64,000 bases of DNA from Candidatus Nitrosocosmicus oleophilus (lineage in GTDB: Archaea; Thermoproteota; Nitrososphaeria; Nitrososphaerales; Nitrososphaeraceae). The notes beneath the pieces are model-generated. The model had not been told where the DNA came from, did no database searches, and worked only from the letters and a program-made list of their open reading frames with translations. Each line of letters opens with the position of its first letter. Position 1 is the first letter of the stretch. The stretch spans positions 1,178,001-1,242,000 of the forward strand of contig NZ_CP012850.1 in NCBI RefSeq assembly GCF_000802205.1, read 5' to 3'. Position numbers and translations under genes: made by a program. This document shows, one piece after another, positions 38,735 through 48,470 of this stretch.

Positions 38735-38996
38735 AAAATAGAATTACAAGGCAGATATAATAAAGCGTTTAGAAGTTTTCTTCCATTAATCATGGAAGAA
38801 AATGATCTTACCGTTCCTAGTTTCACTGATTTTAACTTAAGCACATTCTGACCAGACTTTTATTTTTTGAGTTCTCATCTTTGGTCCTGCAGATTATTGT
38901 TTTATTATTGGTATTTAGAGACAATTATTGTATTTATATGTAAATAACACAAGATCAGCCTTTTATTCCTGATGCCCATATGATATAGATCAGCTG

Positions 38997-39227
38997 ATGT
39001 CAATAAATTTGATAAGAATTGTAATAATGATATCTATGTTTATGATATATCAAGGCAATTTTGTAAATGAAAACGACTATAAAGTCTATTCCATGAATGC
39101 CTCTAGTGAAATCGACAGATTGTTTAATAACCTTACTCTTGATTATTTAGGATCCACGGGCTTTAATATTAACGGCAAAGATGATTTAATAATGGATGTT
39201 GACAATTTAACAAATCTTCTTTCCTAA
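38997..39227 (+). CDS. Possible small secreted protein
   Basis: The ATG-started 76-residue frame begins with a short hydrophobic stretch (LIRIVIMISMFMIYQG) that could be a signal or anchor. The rest is polar with NASSEIDRLFNNLT and possible N-glycosylation sequons. TTTATATG lies about 60 bases upstream. No family is recognised, and a chance frame cannot be excluded. Confidence 0.35.
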   Translation: MSINLIRIVIMISMFMIYQGNFVNENDYKVYSMNASSEIDRLFNNLTLDYLGSTGFNINGKDDLIMDVDNLTNLLS

Positions 39228-39719
39228 TAACAGGGAAGTCAAAATCACTTGACATATTGACTAAGCTAATATTTTACTTTTAGAAACACGGAGTTATTGA
39301 TCAGTTCTATAAAAAAAGCAGATAAGATTCCAAACTTCAAATTAGAAGTTAGATGATCGATCTATAATAATGTGAAAATATGGATATCTAAAAATTTTTT
39401 TCTAGAGAAATTCTGCTGCGTTTACGTGACAAAGCCTACGAAAGTTGCATAGTTGATTCGTGTGATAGATAGATATTGTTTTTAATGCTTTATTTTATTC
39501 AGCAATCAATTGTATGCCCACGGGTTCGAACCATTTTTAACAAGGAAAATTATGGAATTTGAGTTGATGCACGTTTATACTAATTAAAATTGAAATGTAG
39601 ATTACAGACAAAAGCCCTCCATCCGACTAACTTCAACACTTATAATCAAAGGATCGATCTTTTCACTTTATTAAAATATAGGATGATAAGAAACTTCAGT
39701 TATGCCGCTTAATCAAAAG
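39228..39719. other. Gene-free spacer
   Basis: No gene seen. CGGGTTCGAACC near 39519-39530 is palindromic and T-arm-like, but no tRNA can be built around it. Confidence 0.4.
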
Positions 39720-39860
39720 ATATAGGAGAAGACGTCAATTAAAGGATATCAGTGTGACACTATTGCTTGTGACGAACCATCAACTGTTCAATGTCCTCTA
39801 TGCAAAACCCATGTGTAATAAACACAATACTGTACACATTCATAATCTTGAATGATTGCA
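39720..39860 (+). pseudogene. Small AN1/B-box-like zinc-finger remnant
   Basis: Two frames together read GYQCDTIACDEPSTVQCPLC, then KTHV and, after a one-base shift, CNKHNTVHIHN. The C-x4-C, C-x2-C and C-x2-H order is like AN1 or B-box zinc fingers. TAA stops follow directly in the first frame. The start is unclear. Confidence 0.4.
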
Positions 39861-40009
39861 TCACATTATTGAAATTTTGACACCACCCTTTGTTATCAAT
39901 TATAGATTGTGCCGATATCTTCCCATTGACAAAACGATACTATAGGGCGAATCTTAATAACAAATATAATTACAATATAGATGATGATATTTGATATAGA
40001 TTCTACTGC

Positions 40010-40221
40010 ATCATAATTTATTTTCATTTCTGAGTATTTTTGATGATCTTTTAAGGACCACTATATCCCTTTTTGCCGTAATTAACCCTATCGGTACTAT
40101 ACCTTTATTTGCCAGTATGATTCAAAAAATGCAAAAAGTCGATCGGGATAGGGTATTAAAAGCAACTGTTATTACAGCAAGTGCTTTAGTGATGAACTTT
40201 ACAGTTGCAGGGACACAATGA
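40010..40221 (+). pseudogene. MarC-family membrane protein, N-terminal fragment
   Basis: The plus strand reads DDLLRTTISLFAVINPIGTI, then PLFASMIQKMQKVDRDRVLK and ATVITASALVMNF, ending at TGA 40219-40221. The FAVINPIGTIPLF segment is the hallmark first helix of MarC/UPF0056 proteins. No ATG is present and the remaining five helices are missing, so it is a truncated relic. Confidence 0.75.
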
Positions 40222-40301
40222 AAAAATCAAGCTTATTTGATGGTAATACATTCGAATGCAATTATTTCTACAATAATAAAATGGTGTCACTCATTTATTT
40301 A

Positions 40302-40805
40302 TCATGTTTCACCCAAAGACTTTGACATTTCGTCATGAACCTGTAAATTTGCTTCATCAACTTTTATTGATTGAGTAGGACATACTGTTACACATGCCAT
40401 ACACCAAATGCAGTCGCGTTCTCTTATTGGGTCTGATTTATCTGTAAAATCTTTTCTGCCATCTCTATTGCGATCCTCACCTATTCCTTCACTTGTTGCA
40501 TTGGTCATCTCTATTGCAGGAACATCTTGTTCTGATCTATACCATTGATATACCTGAACAGGACATGCTTCTATACAAGCTCCATCAGCGATACACGAAT
40601 CCCAGTCTAATGCTACAAAAGTTCCATGCACTCCTAGACCTACATATTCTTCATTTCTTTGCTTATAAGCCTCTTGAACATCTGCATTTTCAGAGGATTC
40701 AGCATCAGTTCTTCCTGGGCCCCAAACAAAATGATATCTCCCATCTGCGTTTTTGTGTTTTCCTATAATTTGGTGATTCTTTGGAAATTCTGGATCTATT
40801 GGCAT
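40302..40805 (-). CDS. Zinc-containing 7Fe-type ferredoxin (copy B)
   Basis: The 167-residue product equals residues 1-167 of the 16890 ferredoxin. It keeps all seven cluster cysteines (C71, C77, C81, C132, C135, C138, C142) and H11/H17/H25 of the zinc site. The last codons differ because the identical DNA ends inside the final codons. Promoter sequence upstream of 40808 is unrelated to copy A, so the two may be expressed under different conditions. Both look fully functional. Confidence 0.93.
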   Translation of the reverse strand: MPIDPEFPKNHQIIGKHKNADGRYHFVWGPGRTDAESSENADVQEAYKQRNEEYVGLGVHGTFVALDWDSCIADGACIEACPVQVYQWYRSEQDVPAIEMTNATSEGIGEDRNRDGRKDFTDKSDPIRERDCIWCMACVTVCPTQSIKVDEANLQVHDEMSKSLGET

Positions 40806-40807
40806 AT
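40305..40807 (-). repeat. 503-bp perfect repeat covering the ferredoxin gene, copy B
   Basis: Identical by eye to 16902-17404, in the same orientation and 23,403 bp away. Confidence 0.9.
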
Positions 40808-41008
40808 TTACGTGATCCTAGTAATACTTATAACGCTTTGCAATCCAATATTAGTTAGGAAGCACTAAGCAATTAACTAAATCAGATAACTTTTATAAAA
40901 GTTGGATGAATTAATTCGAGTTGTCCTTTTGATTTATTGGCTCTAAACTATCTGATATAGGTAGCTTTGATCATTTATCAATACAAATGAAAATGGCAAG
41001 AAAAGATA

Positions 41009-41227
41009 TTATTCTTTACTAAAGCCTTCTTTGTGTATCCAATAGTATGAAACCTTATCAGCTCCAATCCAAAAGGTTTCAGTTCCAGCATCAATTATTA
41101 TTTCTTTTGATTTATCATCAAATCTTACGTTATGTTTATGCAGTTCAATCCTTTCATTATTATCCAACCTTACCATTACCTCTCCATTTTGATCTAAACA
41201 ATTTTTTATATTTTCATAATTTGCCAT
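41009..41227 (-). CDS. Small acidic conserved protein, 72 residues
   Basis: It reads MANYENIKNCLDQNGEVMVR, then LDNNERIELHKHNVRFDDKS and a tail with FWIGADKVSYYWIHKEGF. Alternating hydrophobic residues suggest a small beta barrel. No known family is recognised. Its existence as a gene is supported by a collinear pseudogene copy at 35841-36009 whose coding pattern is still visible. It lies next to the ferredoxin copy B on the same strand. Confidence 0.7.
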   Translation of the reverse strand: MANYENIKNCLDQNGEVMVRLDNNERIELHKHNVRFDDKSKEIIIDAGTETFWIGADKVSYYWIHKEGFSKE

Positions 41228-41403
41228 CTATTAATAAGAGTGTCTTCCTTTTTAAACCTTGTTACCATCTCACCAGAATTGTGATTTATTGACAAATTAG
41301 AAAGTTTGGAAAGATGATGGATAGTTTTTTTGTCCCCAGTTCACTATACAATCAGATAGGTGATCGGAATTCTTTACCCAAAGTATGTGTGATCATAAAC
41401 TGA

Positions 41404-42612
41404 TTATGTTATAGTTTTAGCCTTATTTTCTATATGACTTTGTATTGCATTTCTTAATGTATCAGTAACGATATGAATAATCCGAGGATCGTCAACTTTC
41501 GGTATTATATAATCCAATTTTAACTGTTTATTATCGAGTATATTTGCTATGGCTGTAGCAACGGCTACCAGCATACCTTGACTTAAAGTATTGATTCTAA
41601 GATCCAAAAGAGCGCGCAGTATTGATGGGAAAACTACTGCATTGTTTATTTGATTTGCGAAATCTGATCTACCAGTAGCAACAACTTTAGCACCTGCTTC
41701 TAAAGCATCAGGAGGTAGAATTTCAGGATCAGGATTACTTAAACCAAAAACAATTGGGTCTGAATTCATTGTTTGTATCATATCTCTATTTATCAATTTA
41801 CCCTTTCCAGACACCCCTATGAATACGTCTGCCCCTTTTATAACCTCGATAAGACTCCCATTTAATTTCATAGGATTCGATTTCTTTGATATCTCTCTTT
41901 TATATGGATTTTCTATACCCGCAATCCGATTTTCATATAATGCTCCAATGCTGTCAGTTACGACAATATCCTTGCATCCTGCTTCTGTCAGTATTCTGAA
42001 TATTCCATATCCGGCTGAACCTGCTCCTGCAATTACCACTCTTATTTTGTCTATTTTCTTTTGTACTAGTTTAAGTGCATTTAATAATCCTGCTAAAGCG
42101 ATTATTGCTGTACCATGTTGATCGTCATGGAAGACCGGTATCGTAAGTTCTTTCTGTAGTCTTTCTACAATCTCCAGTACTTTGGGTGATTCAATGTCCT
42201 CTATATTTATAGCACCAAAAATTGGTTGAATGGATTTTACTAATTTAATTATCTCCTCCTTATCTTTGGTGTCGATACACAAAGGAAAAGCATTCACACC
42301 ACCTAAAACTTTGAACAATACTGATTTTCCTTCCATGACTGGAATTGCCGCTTCTGGACCAACATTTCCTAATCCCAATACTCGGGTCCCGTCACAAACA
42401 ATGGCGACATTGTTCCATTTTGACGTATAATCAAATGCTAATTTTTTATCTTTACTTATGTCTCTGGCTACATATGCCACACCAGGAGTATAAATAAGGT
42501 CAAGTACATCGTTCTTGCCTTTAAAAGATTTATTTATGGCAATTGTATTGTGAATTTCGATTTTTCCCTTTAGTGTTCGATGGAGGCTTATTGCATCTTC
42601 TTCTAGGCTCAT
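41404..42612 (-). CDS. Malic enzyme (malate dehydrogenase, decarboxylating)
   Basis: This 402-residue enzyme oxidises malate to pyruvate and CO2 with NAD(P). It has the short archaeal/bacterial form. YTPGVAYVARDI contains the catalytic Tyr. NVGPEAAIPVMEGKSVLFK and FHDDQHGTAI form the metal/substrate site. VVIAGAGSAGYGI is the dinucleotide loop. GLSNPDPEI and an FPSILRALLDLRI segment follow. There is no phosphotransacetylase tail. It is a single gene. A 30-codon piece of its 5' end occurs at 26770. Confidence 0.93.
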   Translation of the reverse strand: MSLEEDAISLHRTLKGKIEIHNTIAINKSFKGKNDVLDLIYTPGVAYVARDISKDKKLAFDYTSKWNNVAIVCDGTRVLGLGNVGPEAAIPVMEGKSVLFKVLGGVNAFPLCIDTKDKEEIIKLVKSIQPIFGAINIEDIESPKVLEIVERLQKELTIPVFHDDQHGTAIIALAGLLNALKLVQKKIDKIRVVIAGAGSAGYGIFRILTEAGCKDIVVTDSIGALYENRIAGIENPYKREISKKSNPMKLNGSLIEVIKGADVFIGVSGKGKLINRDMIQTMNSDPIVFGLSNPDPEILPPDALEAGAKVVATGRSDFANQINNAVVFPSILRALLDLRINTLSQGMLVAVATAIANILDNKQLKLDYIIPKVDDPRIIHIVTDTLRNAIQSHIENKAKTIT

Positions 42613-43029
42613 TTAAACTATCAAAGTGAATATAGTAGCGTTATTGTATATACATTCCTATATAGGAGAATAAAAAGTATGAATTACCAGTCTAACTGTG
42701 TACCTTAAATAATTCAAAGTTTAGTATTATTTAGAGATGAAATGCAGGAATGTCAAAGACCTGACTGAAGGATTGTATACTGTGTTTGTGTGATCAATTA
42801 ATTTTTAGAAAAAAGAATTTCATATAAGTTGCACTCCAAAATATCTTCTTGGATCAACAATCACTTTTGAAGTGAATAACTTTCCATAGTATGTGATGCA
42901 TTTTTGCAGTTTGAGTCTTTTTACTATCGTAGTAGTCTGGTACATACGGAAATCAAATATAGTTAGTGTATGGTATTGTATTATAATGACAAAAGAAATA
43001 GCTCCGAGAGACTTATAAAAATAAACGAG
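42613..43029. other. Spacer with a possible oxidase C-terminal trace
   Basis: On the minus strand near 42835-42920, CITYYGKLFTSKVIVDPRRY followed by FGVQ recalls the C-terminal BBE segment of FAD-linked oxidases (YYG...DP..F). It is short and without an intact frame, so it is only noted. The malic enzyme promoter lies just after 42612. Confidence 0.25.
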
Positions 43030-43315
43030 AGCCGGGCAAATATATTATAATAGATGTAAGAGAAGGAACCGAGATGAAAGTCCAAGAATTCGATGGTGGG
43101 ATAGCAAGATATGGGGAACATTCAATATACCACTGGCACACTAAATAAGACTCCGAAATGGAGATTTAGATGACATACACAAGTTCCAGTATAACTTTAC
43201 TTTGCAATGGACAACAGGGCGAACATCGGTACAGATGAGCTTAATAGACAAGGGTTTAATGCCTTTAGTATTGAAACTGGATTTATTGCATGGAAACAGG
43301 AAGTGGAATGACGAC
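43030..43315 (+). pseudogene. Rhodanese-domain pseudogene
   Basis: The plus strand starts YIIIDVREGTEMKVQEFDGG, the IDVRE opening of a rhodanese domain. After frame changes it gives NKTPKW-like residues, then RANIGTDELNRQGFNAFSIE and TGFIAWKQEVE, a typical rhodanese end. The active-site Cys loop is not intact. Several frameshifts make it a pseudogene. Confidence 0.65.
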
Positions 43316-43719
43316 AAAATGTCATTAAATTTAGAAAAATGTAAACGGCCATATGAATAAAGATATTAAACAATATTGAGATCATGGAAAGAAAAACCTT
43401 TGCACCCGGATTGATTAGATGGAGTTTCCAAAATAATATTAAAAGTGGCACGAATTATCTTGACTTATACAACAAGGGCTAACATACAGATTAGTGAAAT
43501 ATGAATTATACTAAACGTAGTAATTCACCAATGAAATTGATTAACTAGGTGATGTTTTAAATTCTGTTTACAGAATTATCATCGAAAGACTATTTGAGAA
43601 TTTTCAATACTGTTTACCATATGGATACTATAGTGCTTAGGTCTACCTCGTACTTTTATCAACAACTTTCGGGAACTATCATTGTCATCCTGGCCGGGAG
43701 ATTATCCTAAAACATATTA
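43316..43719. other. Gene-free spacer
   Basis: Only short broken frames on either strand, none recognised. It lies between two pseudogenes and is probably eroded coding DNA. Confidence 0.35.
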
Positions 43720-44152
43720 CTGATAGGGAATTCATGAAACTTCTGAATTCAACAGAATGAATAGGATTTGGTTTTATCCCATATTCCCTTAAATTTTGGT
43801 TTTGTCATTATTGTTTCAGCAAGACCTTTCCAGCGAAACCGAATGTCAGAGGAAATCATTTTTCTTTTATTAAGTGAAATAAGAATTCAAATAAGTCCAG
43901 AAAAGCCACTATTGCATAATATTCGTCAGAGATATCAACTAAAGAAAATCGTTCTTCAAATATAGGACTTTCCTTTGCCATCTTGGTAAATACCTCCATA
44001 TTCTCGAGTTTAAACCTTGCTTCCATTATTCTAGGACATATTTGCCGTCCACTTTGCATTTTCATATTTTTTCTCACAATTGAAAAATTAACTATCGTCA
44101 CAACAAAAAGTCCAGCGACGATTATGAGAGAAATTAAGGGGATGTATGCCAC
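43720..44152 (-). pseudogene. Membrane-anchored hypothetical protein, frameshifted
   Basis: An intact first part (98 codons from ATG 44152) has one N-terminal membrane helix (IPLISLIIVAGLFVVTIVNF). A soluble part follows with RIMEARFKLENMEVF and YAIVAFLDLFEFLFHL. The protein then continues in other frames as WKGLAETIMTKPKFKGIWDK and EFRSFMNSL, which suggests two shifts. The layout resembles DUF4760-like proteins. Function unknown. Confidence 0.55.
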
Positions 44153-44343
44153 AAATGAATCCGTTTATAACATAGTAATAAAATAAACTGTATAATTATT
44201 TAACAGAAACTTAAAGAATGAAAATATTGAACAACTATTACCAAGAATAAATGGTCAATATCCAAAAAATAAATCTAGTTACATCTTTTAATTCCTACAA
44301 TTTTTTTATCATTATTTATATTTAGTAACTTCCTTGTACTTAT

Positions 44344-45399
44344 ATGAAATCTGCAAGAATCGTTAAACCACATGAACCTCTGAAAGTACAACAACTTGAC
44401 ATTCCCAAACCTACGGGTACTCAGGTTCTCATTAGAGTTCATTCTTCTGGAGTCTGTCATAGTGATATTCATTTGTGGGATGGAGGATATGAAGGCCTTG
44501 ATGGACAAATCCTTAAAACTACTGATAGAGGAGTAAAATATCCGTTGACTCCAGGTCATGAAATAGCAGGCACTATAGAAAGTCTAGGAGATCAAGCTGA
44601 AGGATTTAGCAAAAATGAAAAAGTTATTGTATACCCGTGGATAGGTGAAGGCTTATGTCCTGCTTGTAGAAGTGGCGAGGAAAACCTTTGTGATAAACCA
44701 AGATCATTAGGCGTTTATTTAGATGGAGGCTATTCAGAGTATGTATTAGTACCAAGTTACAAATATCTTATAAAAATAAGTGATGATTTGGATATGGATG
44801 CCGCTGCGACATTGTCATGTTCTGCACTTACAGCATATGGAGCAGTAAAGAATGCTAATTTAAAACCAAATGACAATGTTGTGATTGTTGGCACAGGAGG
44901 ATTGGGCTTGATGGCCATACAGCTTGCAAGAGCAGTTACTGGTGCCAGGATAATTGCAATGGATATAGACGACGACAAATTAAAAACTGCCAAGGATAGT
45001 GGCGCTAACGATATAATCAATTCTAAAAAAGAGGATCCTTTAAAGGCAATAATGAAATTAACTAACGGCCTGGGGGCTGATGCGGTAATTGATTTTGTCA
45101 ATGCATCAAAAACCGTAGAGATTGATATGCAATTTCTTAGAAGAAGAGCAAGAGTAGTATTGGTAGGACTATTTGGTGGCGAATTAAAATTGGGTCTAGT
45201 AAGTATGCCAACAAGAGCATATCGATTAATTGGATCGTATACTGGAACGATAAATGATTTGGTGGAATTAGTTTCATTAGCTAAAAGAGGAGTAATAAGA
45301 CCACTAATTTCAAACCGATTTAAACTTGATCAGGCAACACAAGCATTGACGATGTTAAAAGAGGGTAAAATAGAAGGTAGAGGTGTAATAAATCCATGA
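44344..45399 (+). CDS. Zinc-dependent alcohol dehydrogenase (MDR family)
   Basis: This 351-residue NAD(P)-dependent alcohol dehydrogenase is close in pattern to Sulfolobus ADH. GVCHSDIHLW holds the catalytic Cys. PLTPGHEIAGTIESLG holds the His-Glu pair. The structural zinc site reads GEGLC-PA-C-RSGEENL-C, with Glu in place of the first Cys as in Sulfolobus. VGTGGLGLMAIQLA is the Rossmann loop. The stop overlaps the start of the ALDH gene by four bases (ATGA), so the two are translationally coupled. They would oxidise an alcohol to its acid through the aldehyde. Confidence 0.93.
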   Translation: MKSARIVKPHEPLKVQQLDIPKPTGTQVLIRVHSSGVCHSDIHLWDGGYEGLDGQILKTTDRGVKYPLTPGHEIAGTIESLGDQAEGFSKNEKVIVYPWIGEGLCPACRSGEENLCDKPRSLGVYLDGGYSEYVLVPSYKYLIKISDDLDMDAAATLSCSALTAYGAVKNANLKPNDNVVIVGTGGLGLMAIQLARAVTGARIIAMDIDDDKLKTAKDSGANDIINSKKEDPLKAIMKLTNGLGADAVIDFVNASKTVEIDMQFLRRRARVVLVGLFGGELKLGLVSMPTRAYRLIGSYTGTINDLVELVSLAKRGVIRPLISNRFKLDQATQALTMLKEGKIEGRGVINP

Positions 45400-46811
45400 A
45401 GGATTCTATAACGGATTCAGCGATGGAATTTAAAACAATAAATCCTGCAACAGAAGATGTTATCAGCCAATATCAAATTATGACCAAGGATCAGATAAAC
45501 GACAAAGTAAAGAAATCCAAAATCGCATTTCAGGAATGGAAAAAAGATACAAACAAAAGAATTGATTTTCTCCATGCTTTTGCTAATAAATTACGAAAGG
45601 ACAAAGAAAAACTTGCTAGGACGGCCACAAATGAAATGGGAAAGGCAATAAAAGAAGCTAGATCCGAAGTCGAAAAATGTGCTTGGGTAATGGAGTATTA
45701 TGCAGATAACGGACAGATCCTTTCAACAGATGAAATTATAAATACAGATGCAAGGAAAACTGTAATAAAATTTCAGCCTATTGGAGTAATTGGTAGCATA
45801 ATGCCATGGAACTTTCCTTACTGGCAAGCATTAAGATTTGCGGCACCTTCACTAATGGTTGGCAATACAATTGTACTAAAACCATCTAGTGCCACCATGC
45901 AGTGTGGAATTGAAATGGAAAATGCTTTCAACAATACCGGGTTTCCAGAGGGGGTATTTCAAACCCTAATAGGTAATTCAAGTATCGCAGAGTCACTAAT
46001 TGATTCGGATATTAACGCTGTAACATTTACAGGAAGTGTTCCTATAGGTGCAAAAGTCGCACAAAGGGCCACATCACAAGTAAAGAAAACGGTTTTAGAG
46101 TTGGGAGGAAGTGATCCTTTCATAGTGTGTGGGGATGCGAATATTGAGAAAGCATCTGACGGCGCTATAAAGGGGCGCTTTATAAATTGTGGTCAAAGCT
46201 GCATAGCTTCAAAGCGTTTTATTGTAGTAAAAGATATAGCTAACGAGTTCATTGAAAAATTTGTTCAAAAAACTGAAAAACTTAGAGTAGATGATCCTCT
46301 ATTAGATGATACCGATTTAGGACCTCTTGTAAACTCTAGTGGCCTAAAGAAAATAGATTCTCAGGTTAAAGCCTCCATTAAAGAAGGTGCCGAAGTGCTA
46401 ACAGGAGGGAAACAAGTAGGAAAAAAGGGATATTTTTACAGACCCACAGTTCTTAAGAATGTTAAACCAAAAATGTCTATAGCTCAGGAAGAAGTATTTG
46501 GCCCAGTCGCTCCGATTATCATAGCTAGTGATGATGTGGAAGCCATAAGAATTGCTAATGATTCAGAATATGGTCTTGGAGCAAGTATATGGACTCAGGA
46601 TTTAGACAAGGCAGAAAGACTTTCAGGTGCTATCGAGTCAGGTATTGTATCTGTTAATAATGTCGTAGCTTCGGATCCTAGAGTTCCATTTGGCGGAGTA
46701 AAAAAGAGTGGTTTTGGGAGGGAACTGTCAAGATATGGTATGCTGGAATTTGTAAATATAAAATCAGTCAGGTTCTACGATCAATTAATTCATAACCATC
46801 ATGTTGAGTGA
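45396..46811 (+). CDS. Aldehyde dehydrogenase (succinate-semialdehyde type)
   Basis: This 471-residue NAD(P) aldehyde dehydrogenase has N139 in MPWNFP, the FTGS nucleotide loop (211-214), E235 in LELGGSDPF and the catalytic C269 in NCGQSCIASKR. EEVFGPVAPI and PFGGVKKSGFGREL are also present. The Cys context resembles the SSADH/GabD branch more than classical ALDH1, but the substrate is not certain. It overlaps the ADH by four bases and precedes a patatin by 60 bp. Confidence 0.92.
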   Translation: MKDSITDSAMEFKTINPATEDVISQYQIMTKDQINDKVKKSKIAFQEWKKDTNKRIDFLHAFANKLRKDKEKLARTATNEMGKAIKEARSEVEKCAWVMEYYADNGQILSTDEIINTDARKTVIKFQPIGVIGSIMPWNFPYWQALRFAAPSLMVGNTIVLKPSSATMQCGIEMENAFNNTGFPEGVFQTLIGNSSIAESLIDSDINAVTFTGSVPIGAKVAQRATSQVKKTVLELGGSDPFIVCGDANIEKASDGAIKGRFINCGQSCIASKRFIVVKDIANEFIEKFVQKTEKLRVDDPLLDDTDLGPLVNSSGLKKIDSQVKASIKEGAEVLTGGKQVGKKGYFYRPTVLKNVKPKMSIAQEEVFGPVAPIIIASDDVEAIRIANDSEYGLGASIWTQDLDKAERLSGAIESGIVSVNNVVASDPRVPFGGVKKSGFGRELSRYGMLEFVNIKSVRFYDQLIHNHHVE

Positions 46812-46876
46812 GGACGGAAAGATGTCGAGTAAAGTAATAGTGATCAATTGCATGCATAAGGTAGGACCATTTGACT

Positions 46877-48112
46877 ATGTCTGATAATGCTATCGAAAAT
46901 GTATTAATTCTTCAAGGTGGTGGTTCTTTGGGTGCATTCGGATGTGGTGTCTATAAAGCTCTTGTAAAAAATAACATCAATTTGGATTTGATCGCGGGTA
47001 CTTCCATTGGAGGTATAAATGCTGCAATAATAGCAGGAAGTAAAAGTGAAGAACACACTGATCAACTCCTCGAGAATTTTTGGGTAGAACTATCTGAAGG
47101 CTTTGTAGATATCGATGGTCTTTCACCATTTTTTGCTTGGAACAAGTATATGGAACAAATGCAAATATTTTCTAAATATGGATATTATCACTATTTTTCA
47201 GCTTTATCAGCAACAATAGCAGGAATAAGAGAAAACTACTCTTCAGATAGAATTAAGACGGAGATAAAAGTAGGACAAATGAAGTCCTTTTACAGTTCTG
47301 CCGTTTTTGGAAATAGTAAAATGTTTAACCCTAGATGGGCATCAGAATATGCTTTGAAGGATCCAGAATATTTTACACCACAAAAATGGACTTTCTTATA
47401 TGACCACTTGCCTATAATAAAAACTCTAGAAAAGTACGTCAATTATGACAAACTAAAACCAGAAGCAAATTCTAAGATCCGCTTAATTTTAACTGCTGTA
47501 AATGTTCTAAATTCACGCCCTTTAACATTTGATAGTTATAAAGAGCAAATAACTACTAAACATATCCTTGCAACTTCTGCTTATCCACTATATAATTTTC
47601 GTTGGATAGAAGTAAAAGACGGAGTCTTTGCATGGGATGGTAGTCTACTTAGTAATACTCCATTAAGAGAAGTTATAGCAGCTTCACCAAAAAGAGATAA
47701 AAGAATATACATCGTAGAAAATTATCCAAAGAACATAGACAATCTGCCAAATAATATGCCCGAAGTTTATCACAGAGCTAGAGATATTATGTTTTCAGAT
47801 AAAACAGAACACAATGTACAAATGTCAAAGGTGATATCAAGGTATTTAGATTATATTAAAGAACTTTATCAAATAGTAGAAAATAATATTGATAAATTAC
47901 AGATTGATGAAAAACAACTCAAGAGAATCCGTCAAAAATATAAAATATACAAACAAGAGCATGGAGCGGAAATCAAAGAAATTTATCATGTAAAACGTGA
48001 GGAGCCATACCCTCATATGTCTGAAAATGCAGATTTTTCGCCGCAGACAATCAAGAATGCTATAAAGGAAGGAGAAGAAAAAACAAACGAAATCATAAAA
48101 AATAAGAAATAA
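46877..48112 (+). CDS. Patatin-like phospholipase (copy 2)
   Basis: This lipid acyl hydrolase of 411 residues has the same plan as the 21543 gene. LQGGGSLGAFGCG is the oxyanion loop, GTSIG holds the nucleophile Ser and WDGSLLSN the Asp. ATG 46877 (MSDNAIENVLIL) is preferred to the TTG six bases earlier. It has a longer insert between the two motifs than copy 1. It follows ADH and ALDH on the same strand and may supply alcohols or fatty acids, or repair lipids. Confidence 0.92.
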   Translation: MSDNAIENVLILQGGGSLGAFGCGVYKALVKNNINLDLIAGTSIGGINAAIIAGSKSEEHTDQLLENFWVELSEGFVDIDGLSPFFAWNKYMEQMQIFSKYGYYHYFSALSATIAGIRENYSSDRIKTEIKVGQMKSFYSSAVFGNSKMFNPRWASEYALKDPEYFTPQKWTFLYDHLPIIKTLEKYVNYDKLKPEANSKIRLILTAVNVLNSRPLTFDSYKEQITTKHILATSAYPLYNFRWIEVKDGVFAWDGSLLSNTPLREVIAASPKRDKRIYIVENYPKNIDNLPNNMPEVYHRARDIMFSDKTEHNVQMSKVISRYLDYIKELYQIVENNIDKLQIDEKQLKRIRQKYKIYKQEHGAEIKEIYHVKREEPYPHMSENADFSPQTIKNAIKEGEEKTNEIIKNKK

Positions 48113-48470
48113 GTAATAAAAGCCCCTGCATGAAACAAGCTGTAAGACAATGAATGTTTAATTTACTTTATCTTTTTAACATAATCATATTTCTCGCATC
48201 TACTGTAAACAAACAAAAGTAAATTTATTTAATTTGAAATCCACTGTGGAAACAGAATTAGTAAATTCTTCTGAAGTTGTGATTCTATGATGTTTCTTAC
48301 CAGCCCCAAAAATAAATTATTTTCCTCTCAATCTCGTCTTTGAAGATAATCTATTATAATACAGAGTTAAAAAATTAGGAACGAGTTAACTACTGTCGGT
48401 ACTATTTAATTATCTTCCTTTGGATATCTTAATTCCACCAGATCATAAAGTTTTTCTCATTATTATTACG
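48113..48470. other. Convergent intergenic spacer
   Basis: This lies between the ends of the patatin (plus) and Rieske-FNR (minus) genes. It should contain both terminators, but no strong hairpin is obvious; T-rich runs are present on both strands. No gene seen. Confidence 0.4.

Noticed and set aside
39517-39532. T-arm-like palindrome CGGGTTCGAACC
   Set aside because: No tRNA body upstream; the match is only the short palindrome.
16902-40807. Clusters A and B as a single large tandem or segmental duplication
   Set aside because: Gene order, orientation and spacing differ, and intergenic DNA shows no similarity; only genes or parts of genes match.
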